From assembly GCA_019843655.1 (NCBI GenBank), contig JACDQD010000004.1, forward strand, positions 14,136,001 to 14,200,000: a stretch of DNA of 64,000 nucleotides, written 5' to 3'. Made by a program: the position numbers and the translations under genes. Shown here piece by piece: positions 12,701-24,500 of this stretch (its first letter is position 1; every line of letters begins with the position of its first letter). The notes under the pieces were generated by a model, which worked only from the letters and a program-made list of their open reading frames with translations, was not told the origin of the DNA and ran no database searches. Origin of the DNA: Lethocerus indicus. Its lineage: Eukaryota > Arthropoda > Insecta > Hemiptera > Belostomatidae.

Positions 12701-15436
12701 AATAATTTATTTCCCTGTTTTCATATTCTCGAGACGGTTACCGAAGAGAGAATGTACACAGTGTTTAAGATCTTCACGGAAACCTATATCGTATTGGGTG
12801 AAGCTGGGGGTCAACCTAGGCCGACCGATATTCTTCCCAGATCACGCGATCTCACCGTAAGCCAGTCTGTGACTATATTCTATTGGTCTGCTGTAGTCAT
12901 TCCAACTTGGAGCTTGGAAAGCTTACTTTATTTATGTATCAAAAACCTGCAGGGCGGACTCCTTTCCATTAACAATGCAATGCTCAATATTGTTGAATGT
13001 TGTTCAATGTTGAATAATTATTTCAACTATTTAACAAAACGACAACCCATTTACTGGATATGGAATTAATAAAGTGGCAGTTAACACAAAAATATAAATT
13101 TTATTGGTAATGTAAAGACGGCACTTGCGATAGGCCACCGATTTGTCCTAAATCCTCCCTCTCCTCAGAGTAAGCAGTAATTCAACGGACGTTTATCGAG
13201 CACATTCGGGAAATGATTCTCCAGCGTAAACAATGCAGTGTTTGAAGGTGGAGGGTTTTTAATAAGGTATGAATGATTTACATATGGTAGATGTGGTGAA
13301 ATATGGTGACAAGGAGTGAGGGTCCAACGCGGAGACTCCTTCGACCGGCTACCGGACGTAACCCCAGTCGGTGGTCTCTTGATATATAGACGGTTTATTT
13401 ATACGCTGCAGGGTATTGAGCGAGGCGGGCGACACAAAGTCTAGAAAGGGTGTTGTGCGTAGTGCGTCGTTCTATTAGTGGTCCACCGCGATATTGCCGT
13501 TGTCAGTTGGCAGCCGCTTTCACTCACCCCACAATTTAACCCCCTGCTACCTCCTACCTTAGCTTCCGCGGTTTCCGACCATCGCGGTAGATGCCCGTCC
13601 AAGTTCAGGCAATCCGCGGTATCTGTTTACTTCGAACCGAGTATTTTTCATCTTTGCCCAATTCCTCTTCACGGCGTACGAAACGATAAAAAGCAAATTA
13701 TCAATAAAAATAAGATTGGCCGGCGAAAACGGCCGGGGAGAAAAGTTTATAGAACAGAGGCTGATAGAGGTAAGAGCGGTATGTACTTCCTGCATTCCTG
13801 TTAGTGCGAGCGCCCCACCCCGCCCCTCGCACGTTCTACGTGTCCGAGGTTAACAAAACCGACCGCCTTGTCATGTTTAACGTGTCCTCCCGGGAGGACA
13901 ACACTCGGCACGAATATTGCCGAATCTACACCGGGGTTTCGCCGCCTCTACTCAGGGGAACACCGTTTGCCCATTGAGAAGTAGGTGGATAGATAAATGT
14001 TTTTGTTAGCTTGGAAAATATAAAATAAGAAATGATGAAATAGATTTTACACGGGGAATACCGACACTGGAATTTAGGTGATTGCAACTTACACAATAAA
14101 TTATTTAAAAAACTGCGGTAATGAAAAAACAGTAAAAAAGCGTAAATACTTTTTTTTAAGAGGACCGTTAATTGCGGGATTAAAATTTGAAAAGAACCGT
14201 GCACACTAGATAATTGAAAAATAAATAATATGTAAATGCAAAAAGTAAATATTGGAAATCTTATCGCTTGTAATTGTCATCCCGTATTAAGTTTTCTTAA
14301 CGACTATTACTCTATCTTACAGCGATCCGAACGATCTATCTGCTGACTGACCGAAACATTACCACAGGGTGTACCTGCCTTTTTGAATGGCAATGTGATT
14401 TACATTTTTACATGGCCGTAAAAGTGTAGTCTCCGTTCGTACTAGTTGTTTATTCTGGTTTAGACTCGTTCAAACAGAGCGCTTCGTTATTTCGAACCAA
14501 TTTTTTTTTAAAACTGCGCAATTAAGATATGCGATCTTGTTCTTCTGTCGTGCACTCTGATAAAGCGTTATTCTGCGTTACAAATACAATTTTGATTTTT
14601 TCGTTTCTATAAAACAAAATCAGTGTTTTTGTGCCATTAATGGACAAACACAAAAGAAACTGCAGACTGATATCTGTATATAGTAGTGACGGAAAGAAAT
14701 AAAGGTTGAAATTCATTCGTTTACATCTTTTACGGCCACGTATGCCCTCCATTCCCTGTTATTTTCACCTTTCTTTACTAATATTAGCGTCCAAAATAGC
14801 TAAAATATCGATTTAACAAATAAAACCCAGATACTTTTTTATAGATAAATAATGTAAATATTTGGTGATAGCGGAAGGCAAATTGATTAGAGTTTATTTT
14901 CCCGCCGAAGGAAATCGTTACGAGGTAAGTTAAAAATAAATTACCGCAGTGGCGGAAGGAAATGTTTCTTTTTGGAGTCAATTTAGGACTTGAATAAAGA
15001 CCGTGTCGAGTTGTTTATTATCTTCGAATTTTAATTTGGTCGATCCCGGTTTTAAATCTCTCGCCAGTAATCTATGGGACCCGACCGGAGAATATAAGGA
15101 CACCACACCTCCGCCGAATAATTACTTACGCCAGCATTGTTTTGATTGGATTTCCTGTACAATCGTTGGGACAGCGTTGTTCGTGACTCCTACTTAAATA
15201 TAGGGCCCCCTATAATGGATACGTCTGGACAATTTGTTTAAACAAGGCGACAAACAAAACGACGAACGGATATATCACAAGAAATTTATTTGGCCGTTTA
15301 AGGTTTAAAGCCTTTGTTTATTTTCTATTTGAACCAAGTGGATACGGCCTGTTTACAGAAGGACCAGCGAAAAATTTAAAAAAGTACATTAACTCGAACT
15401 TGCTGTTAATTATGTTCTATTTTTTTTGCTTTACAG

Positions 15437-15569
15437 ATTCAGAAGAAAAGGAGAGTTGTGGCTAAAGTTCACTGCCGCAATATAAAGAACGATTGCCCAA
15501 AACCGAGCTGCGACGAACCGGTGCTGTCGCCCGGACGGTGCTGCAAGGTCTGCCCAGGGGATGTACACA
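15437..15569 (+). CDS. sog: sog exon: second half of VWC1
   Basis: The acceptor is tttgctttacag and the donor is gtaagt. The exon starts in phase 0 with IQKKRRVVAKVHCRNI and contains the VWC signature CPKPSC followed by GRCCKVCPGD. These are the last six cysteines of a von Willebrand factor C domain, so the first half of VWC1 must come from an upstream exon that ends in phase 0. The exon ends one base into a codon, matching the next exon at 23247 across an intron of 7.7 kb. Confidence 0.92.
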
Positions 15570-18500
15570 GTAAGTTTTCCAATTTTATTTCATTATTAGC
15601 CTATTATCTAACATACAATAGTGTAATCATCGAGACAGCAACCGTACAAATTTCATAGAGAAAGAAATAATATACAATACACAAATATTGCCTATAACTC
15701 TTTGTGTGACTAGCCAAACAACGGCAGGGATAGGGGATATTAAACACAACGGCTTAAACATCTATTGCAATTGAGCATCTATTCAATTCGATATGCGTTT
15801 GAAGAAAACATCTTTGCACTGAATACTCGCTAAATAAACTGGTCACTGCACATGCCCCTCAACTGGCTTTCTCCCGCATTAAACAAGCGAGGTGAACGAG
15901 CGATAACATTCGAAACTCAGTTTTCGGGGCATTCATTTTTCTAGAATTCACGAAAGAACGAAATATAAATCGCAGTTACAAAAAATAATGGAAGGAAATA
16001 AAATATTGTTGCAATAATTTAAAACTGTTTTTTAGACTGGCAGCAGTCGGTGTACAAAAACCCCTTTTAGCGATAACTATAATTCGGTTACTATATTCAA
16101 CTGGGTCAACAATATTGCCTGAATGTGTTGGCGACTGTACGGTAGCATGATAGGCGTAGAATGAGAAATATTGCAAAAACTGAACTGCCTGGCATTGTGT
16201 TAGCGAGAGAGAGGAGGCCGGCTGTCTCCATCTGCCGCCACTTCCAGGACAAGGACGCGATTGTGAGACTCTCGCTCTCCTTCTCTCTCCGCCCCCGCCC
16301 CCGCCCCCGCTCGGCCACACACGCACACCAGAGCCGTCTCTGTTTACTACACCGGGGTACACAGTCGGCCACAACTCGCATACTCGGAACCCATTCATCG
16401 CAACAGGAAAGAAGAGGGCACGCAGTAGCAGTAAGCACTAGCGTGTCGCGCGCCTCTCTATTTGTTGAGTTGTGTTTTTTGTTCCCCACTTCCCGTTACC
16501 GAATGTTTTTCCGTTTGCCAGCGGCACAGCCTTGTTATCCTCATTCCTCACCGCGCTACCACCTCTCGTCGGTTGCCCATCGCTCGACCTTCAAGTCCCT
16601 GTACATCACTCGGAAGGATCAATCACCGAAATAACGAATTTGTTTCGGTTTCCCACCGAATCGATTATAAAGCTCGATTGATGTTTCTAAGGCACATTTT
16701 CTCGGATAGGGCGGATTTTGAGCTGAACAGAAGAGGCGAGGGTTACCGCGTGAGCGGAGGAATCACCTTATCGGGGTTGAGATGGATCTTATCTGTCGTC
16801 GCTCACACTCGGTAGCCGGGCCCTGTGTACTCGTCTGTGCTTGTGTGCGTTGTGCGTGCCAGCCTGTGTTTGCAGAAAGCTGAAAGCTCGGATCTTGAGC
16901 TCTGGGGTTGGTGGCGCCGCTCTAAGCGCCCGTTATCGGTCTGTCAATATTTGTATTCGTGTCCAATTGGCGATGACGGTACCTGGCCAACAGACACTCG
17001 GCTGTATCCTCCCCGGAGGTTCTCCCCTCCAATTTAATCTTTGAGAAAACCGATATAAAAATAAAATAAATTGCGCTTTATCGAATTAAAATCCTGTCGA
17101 AGAATCGGAGGCAATTCACGTTCGCAGGAATTTCGTAGAATTTTTCCGAGTAAATTAATGACCCGGCACCAGGCGTAGAGTATGAAGGAAATATGAAATA
17201 ATGGAGCTGTGCGTTCAGATTGCAATGGCTAATATACGTTCCTCCCGGCGCTATATAAAACAGTGAAATAATCTTTTTTCATATATCCGGGAATGTAAAT
17301 CTAGTTCCACGTACCGTCCTCGTTCTACGGTGTAAGATGGCAATAAAATGTTTAATTGTTGCAAAAAGGAAAGTAACAGTGTTGAATGGCCAGTTTACTT
17401 TTAAATCGGCCGATACCTTGTCGGTTAGAGTGCATTTTTGACCGACCGTGGACCCTGGCAACAATGATTTCCATTCAAAACAGTTGAAAATATCATCAAC
17501 CGGCGGACCTGGATTAGGTTAGTTTCGAGACAGGTAGAGTTGAAGTAAAGGTACACCCTGTGATAGTAGGCGTCACTAGGATGACCCCCAGACTAAGTAC
17601 TAATAAAATTAGCAAAACTCGAGGGGGCGGAATTCTGTTAGGGGATATCGGAGGCGTGTTGTATAGAGCTGGCGATATGGTTATGATACCATCAGGGTGG
17701 AGGAGTATATAGAGTGGGGGTGGTGTAGGGTGGGTGGTTTCCAGATGGGAGGAGTGATAATGAGCGAGCACTCGAGTCAGCCCCTGGTCAGGCCTACGCT
17801 GAAAGCTGAAAGGGAATGCCTCACCGCTGGGCCGGCAGCCAAGTGTCAGCAATTTCGGGTGGCCCCAGTATAATCACACTTTTTAAATTAGCATTACGCT
17901 CTTTCGATACAGCTAGCTTCGCCTCACAAAATGATACCGCCGGCGCCGTCACCTCAAAAACTTACGCTTATGAACATACCGTCTTCTAGAAAATTGTAAT
18001 ACGAATAGTTAATATTTTAATAATATTTCGATGCTTAAGAAGAAACATTTTGTAACAAGTATAACTTTATAAAATGAACAGAATACATATAATTACAAAA
18101 CTACATTAAATAAAATGTAATTCAATCTTGTAATATAATCAACATTGTTAGGTCGCGTTAATAAATAATAACGATATTTATTTAGAAGGTCCGAGTGAAA
18201 ATAAAAAAAATCTCTCTCAACTCATCTTACCTACTCATTCCGTAGTCAAATGTTCTGAATGTTAGGATGACAAAAGATTGTGAATATTTTTTGCCAGTGT
18301 AGTTGAGCGTACTAACAACAATGAAACCATATATAAAAAGTCATAACTAATATCGTAGGGTCTGGAATCTTGACGAGAATTGCAGACGCCGTACAAATTT
18401 TGCAACGTTTTGTGATGGCAACCGATTACTAGGCTAAAATTATAACCGGCACGACAATTATTTGTTGCCCAGTTATAAAAATATAGTTGTAATTTTCGAC

Positions 18501-21500
18501 GCCTGTGTCTAATTATTTAGGTGGTACGCAATTAAATAGAATATTAAAGGCGTTCCGAAATTAAATGGATTCCAAATTCGTTTTTAAGACAAATAAATAC
18601 ATATTCGATAAAGATCAAGGGTTCGGAATTCAGTAGAGAGTAGTATAGCTCAGTCGGTCATGAAGGATGACACTGTTGGACCATTATAAAATTATAATTG
18701 ATGACACTATACAGTCTTCCACATTTGTTAAAGGACAGAGACAATTTGAAGTATTGGCATTCCTTAGATTCAACTGCCCGAGTTTCTTAATTGAGGCAAT
18801 TTACTGCCGATAAAAATTCTTAGTTGGTACTAAATAGCAGAAATAATTAATACAGCTGTAATGTACATAGCTTTGGAGAGTAATTCGATGCCGTTCAATC
18901 GCAAATTTGAAACAAAACTCTACAGACAATCAAACTGTTATGTGACTGTTGTGTGTTTTTGGTTTAATTAATGACAATAAATGGTGGGGGTTTATGAGGT
19001 GGCGAATGCCGTTGGACGGTAACGAGGCGCGGGAGAAGGTCCGGGAGAAGTGAGCCGGTGGTTCCTTTGTGTCGCATTCCTCTATCCTAAATAATATCGT
19101 TATTTTTAGAGCTCCCTCAGTCGCCCCCTCCTCCGTCTGCCCTCCCTTTTTATAATAGGCCTATTTCGGTCGCGAAAAATTCTTGCACGGGGCCGGGCCC
19201 CGAGCGCCCCCCGGAAGTCCCGCCTCAGGCCACACCGTTACAAACGATTCCCGCCAATCCCGTTCACTCCAATTAAATATTCACCGCCGACTCGAAGAGT
19301 AAGACCAATATTGTACTAATAAATGTATCGCATAAATACCGAATAAAAAAACCACAGTTTGTTAGGCGGACTAATTCCGGAGAATAATAAATAAAACAAA
19401 ACGATTAAATCTGTTGAATACTAATGAGCGCGCCGGAGTTATTTGAGCTACATTCGCAATCAATTCAAATTTGCAATTGAATGAAAATTTGGTCCGGCAC
19501 CGGGGTTCGAATCCGGTTCATTCAATTTCCATTCAATTGCAAATTCGATTTGATTGCGAGCGGAGCTCACCAAAACTCAGGAACGAGCATTGGAATTCAG
19601 TTGGGTGACTGGTTCCCTAACAACTGGTTTCAGATAAAGTGCACGTCTGGAAACACCGCTCTGATTACAAATGGCGAGGCGAGAATAGGTCGGGGGGTAA
19701 TCGATCCCTCAGCATCCATCATCCATCCCTAAGGAGGCCCCTGAGGAGGGCCTGGTCTTAGAGGGGCCAAATTGTCATACAATTTCAATATTAAAAGAAT
19801 ATAAATCTACGTTATTCGGTATATTCTCTGATTAAAATTGCTAGATATTTCGAAAAGATATTAGTAAGCAAGCAATTGGCACTTGCATTGCACTTTACGA
19901 CGTTGATCAAAATATAAATCTAATAAAAGACAGTACCTTTCTTTCTGAGCGTGTAAGGGAATGATTATATAATTATGATATAATTGTTGTCCCGTTCTAG
20001 TGTATGATGGAATGCAATTTCAGTGTTTAAAAATAAAATTTGTAGCATTTATGTCATGTCAGTTATTAAGGATGGAATTTAATTCTAACGCGGGGATATA
20101 AATAAATAACAGTAACTTCGTCCGGTACCAAAATTCTAGCGGATATTCGAATAACTTTAATAATTGAACGAATGTAAAATTATTATCCCACGAAATTGTT
20201 ATAAATAGATACAAAAATATTATCTAAAGGAGTAGGTGATTTGCTTGTTAATCTTGACCGCTATGCGGTTTCCCGTTTGTGACACAATTCAGTCATGAAT
20301 ACTGAATTTGGCTCATCCAGAAAAACGAATTATTTAATTCTAACTAACTTAGCTAGATCTCTGACCGTAAAATTTCAAAAACTAACTTTGTTTAGCTAGG
20401 TTTAAGTGTGAACAGAGCAACTGCTCGCATCGAATAATTATTGCGCCCGGCGCCGTGTTTTTATTATTTTTTTAGATTCAAGATTAACCTAGTCTTGGCA
20501 CAAATCAGATTCATCGCGCGAAAAAATACGAGTAAAATAATATTTGCCGCGGTACGTAAAGCTTAACCGTCCGTAACTGAATTTCAACGTCTATCGTCCT
20601 GTGGCTCGAGTACAAAGTAAATATCTCAGTCTAAAATTTCATTTATCGGGGAAGACCATCGCGAATGTACTATGCAATTTTGTTTAGTTTTTATATAAAA
20701 CTTTAAAATAGAGTTTCATTTTCCGCTGAATTTTGAATACTATTCCAAAAGAGATTCAAATTTAAAGTATTGTGGAAAAGTAGATGGACCTGGATTCGAC
20801 CCTCACTCCATATCGTGGGTCGATTCGCATTGACTACTTGCAATTATTTGTCTCATTGAATCAACTAATAATTCATTAATTGTCTTTTATTTAATCACTC
20901 GCTTCCCTACCTCCCCTTTGTACAAGGCAGCTATCAATCATCAGGTAACAAGTTATCACTGTCCATAGTAATAATTATGGACCTCAATATAGAGTGAATT
21001 CCGCATCATATTATACTACGATGATCGTATTTTGAGCTCGGTTAAGCCTTACGAGAAAAGGTAAATCTTCTATTAGTACAGCAACTTTGCTGTTTGTATA
21101 GGGATATCTGAAGGACGCTCTGACTCCCAACCGACAGATTAGATATAACCATGGTCAGTATGGCGAGGATTTCTTAGCAAGAAGGCCCCATGGGAACTCA
21201 CTTTAGTCTGGACAAACATACAATGAGAAGTTTAGGTGTTTGAGAAAAAACAAAGTAATGAAATAATTTTTCGAACGCTGTTTGGATACATTTAGACACA
21301 TGCAGGACATGTATTCAAGACACATTAATTGATGCTCATCAAACCTGGTGCCCAACTTATCCAAATGATAAATATGAGCCCCTAATTGCAAACCAAATTT
21401 TCTTTACGATCAGACAGAGAATCGAAAATATTCTGCCAGTGGTCTATAAATCTACAAATAGAATCTACAATATTTGATTAACGCATCGTCAAGAAACTCA

Positions 21501-24500
21501 GCATAGTTCTCAGTTCAATGAAAACTGCCGTTAATTTTTAAATTGGCCCCTCGAAGTTTATCTATGTTTATATTTGTACTTTTATTAATGTAAATATATA
21601 TACTTCAAAGCTACAAATGCCAGTAATTTCATGCTATATATGAATGAAAATAAATTGGAGTATCATTTTTTTTTATTTCGAAATAAACAGTGAACGTCTG
21701 CATTAAGTAAATTCATTGTACAACCATCACTATGATTTGCAATTAGAGGTTGAGTGTGCGTTATAATAAACAAATTCTTTGCGCACCAATGGTATGGGTG
21801 AGGGCAGTAATAGTCAGAGCTCATCTGTAATCGAATGGACTAACTGCTGCAGCGGTTTCCATCAATTAGAACTCAACCTTCAAAGCCGGCTCTATTATCC
21901 GTCTTCCGTTCCCCTTCAAACAGCCGCCAGCATTTCCCGGTACCAAATGGTCGCAGTCTGCTTACGAACTAAATTTTAAACATTTTTCAGCTCACTGTCA
22001 TTTACTTTTATCTCTTTATGATTAACAATGTCCAGTTTCTTTGTAACTTTACCAGAAAGCCCAAACGAAAAAAATAGTCTACAATATAATTTGTTTTGTT
22101 ATAAATATGTAGAATAAAACTATTCTCTCTTAAATTTAGATAGGAATTATAATACTGTACTGTATATTTAAAATGTACGATTACAGCGTTGTTTTTTATG
22201 TATCTTATTACTCGGCGTGTGTCATAATCATTCTGACACTACTTTCTGACGGTTTATACTTGAATATCCCTTAAAAAATATATATGTGTTTAATAAACGG
22301 TTTTATAGTCCTGGCAAATTAGTTGCAATAACAATTTTATCGAGGAAGTAAACGTTTAATATTAGAACCATGAACGCCGTTAAACCGGACCCGCATTACT
22401 ACTGTCCATTGCGTGTTGCCTATCGTGCGCCTGGCGCACAACGCACGATTATTGCTTTATGTATATTTGTTATTTGATCGATTCATATATTGCGTTCATA
22501 TTCCCCTGTCTAGTTCACTGTTTATTTAAGCGATTGGTTTCGTGTGTTCAAATTTATTTTTTACTCACACGGACAAACATATTGTTTGTGTATAGACATT
22601 TTTCTTCCGCCAAACCGAAAAATATCGACAAAATCCAAATTTTAAAGTCGAAAATATTAAAGAAAATAACAAATGCACCCTACTGTCTCCAACTTCACCC
22701 TACATACAGACCTTAAAGTCCTGCTTGTCCGAGACCTCGCCATACAAAAATATAACGAATTTTCACACCATCCTGATCCAACAGTACAAACCCTACTATC
22801 TTCCGACATTCCAAACGTTCTTTACAGATGCCTGAAAAGGAAGTGGCCACGTGATCTAAATGTACAAGAAATAATAAAATAAAATAAATAAATAAATAAA
22901 TAATACAAAATGGGGAAAACCAGTGGGTTTCTCCTCCTTTATGGTCTGCTCGTTGTTAGTGCTGCTCAGACATCAAAGTTGCTTGATGTAATTTACAGTT
23001 GTAACAATAAAACAGTGAAAAAAAGGTACTTTTCTTCCATGAAATATTTCTAACATTATTAGTTCTTCAATACAAAGACTTCTTCGTTCATCTTTTAAAC
23101 AGTTTTTGATTCTGATTTAAATACGAAACATCGAGATTTTAAAACCTGAAGTTTGAAATGTTGTTTTCATATAATTTGCTCCTTCGGTATCACGACCGCG
23201 CATATAACCCAGAGACAAAAAAAATAATTATTGTTTCTCTTTGTAGGTCCTGACTTGGTGCACGAAGTCAGTCCCGTCATGAGTATCGAAGAGGAAGAGA
23301 AAAACCAAAAATGTAAGTTAAACAAGAGGCCGGTAAACATCGCGTTATCAGACCGAATAAACCTGTCTATACGTAGATCGGGTCTCTCTAAAGAGTTAAA
23401 ATATTCCCATCACCTATTCCTCGGACAAAAGTGAACATTAGTGAAACTTGCGACAGTTTATATTGTATAAAAATAGTAGAGTAATTCGGCCCATTCATTC
23501 TTGTGTTGTAAGACCGGAAACCTCCACGAAATAAAATAAATAAGTCCAGCGGCATAATAATTGTGCGATTAATTACGTTATTGTTGTTCTCCTTCGAGGA
23601 AAAACGTATACTGAATTGATTTGCATAGTTTCAGTTTCTGCGCAATTCTTTTGTATCCGTATAAGATCTTGCTCTCATTGACGACGTAACGACTAATTTG
23701 TCAATTTCAATATAACGGAAATAAATATGGAAATCAAAGAAAAAAATACCCGTGTCATTTCTTTATCTCCGTTTCAAGCAAACGGCTCAAATTGCGGCCG
23801 GCGGGAACTGCCAATCTCTCCCCGGGTAATTTATCGCTTATCTATATTTGTTATATTAATGGTAATTATTTTCTGTATACAATGTAAGAAATGGGTGAGC
23901 ATTAGTAGTGAGGGTTTTGTTCTTTTCTTTGTTTTTTTTATATCCTGTTGAATATTTACACTGGAGGAATATGTCCGAAACCGGCCTTATAGATCGCCCT
24001 TTTACGCAATAGCCTTTTAAATTAATAACCAGTTCAAATTACCTTCACGTTGCAATTGGGGACGAATGGATTCCAAATAGACAAATGGACTGTTATTTCC
24101 AGAAAGTTGATAAATAATAATGACTTATAGTCACTTATGACTTTGAGTTAATTTATAACTTGTGGTTGACTGGGACAGATTTCGCTGCATTGCTGACGAG
24201 CAGGACGGGCCACGTGTCAGAGGAGGGGGTACGAGTGACCGGTAGCAAGGAATACACGGCAACAGGAAGATTCACTTTCCACAGGAGGAACCTCTACTAC
24301 TCCTTCTACTCGACCTCCCGGCCCAGGGGAATTCAGTTCTTGGACCTCAGGGGAAACATACTCGAAGAACAGGTCGGTAATTTCAATTAATTTAAATTTA
24401 TAGCTCCACGTATAGCACGGAGCGGTACGTTAACTTTTAGGACTAATTTGATTCCTCTCCCACTCAATAATATCGACAGCAAATATCCATTTACACACAC

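Larger units (their letters stand above)
1..15436. other. non-coding stretch upstream of the first visible sog exon
   Basis: No exon could be supported. Most likely sog intron or 5' flank, because the first visible sog exon needs an upstream exon ending in phase 0. It contains microsatellites at 4579-4638 and 5461-5576, a diverged repeat pair at 2184-2360 and 9551-9760, and a GC-richer block at about 10040-10340 with TAGTAG repeats that may be regulatory. Small exons could be missed. Confidence 0.5.
15570..23246 (+). other. sog intron between VWC1 and linker exons
   Basis: Intron of 7.7 kb. It holds a CpG-rich block at 16161-17040, a GC-rich patch at about 19010-19250, an inverted repeat at 19445-19568, a non-LTR retrotransposon 3' remnant at 22673-22903 and a short signal-peptide frame at 22910-23053. 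No further sog exon is needed by phase. Confidence 0.65.

Noticed and set aside
12683..13069. 128-codon plus-strand frame
   Set aside because: No domain or motif and no similarity to the missing half of sog VWC1; it looks like chance.
16106..16634. Overlapping long frames on both strands
   Set aside because: They arise because the region is GC-rich and poor in stop codons; the protein strings are low-complexity Arg/Pro/Ser with no domain.
14360..17570. Inverted copies of CACAGGGTGTACCT (about 14363 and 17549)
   Set aside because: Similar to transposon termini, but the match is only about 14 bases and the 3.2 kb between includes a sog exon, so it is probably chance.
19504..19514. tRNA T-arm/B box GGTTCGAATCC
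   Set aside because: No A box, no acceptor stem and no anticodon arm in the preceding 60 bases; it sits at the tip of an inverted repeat.
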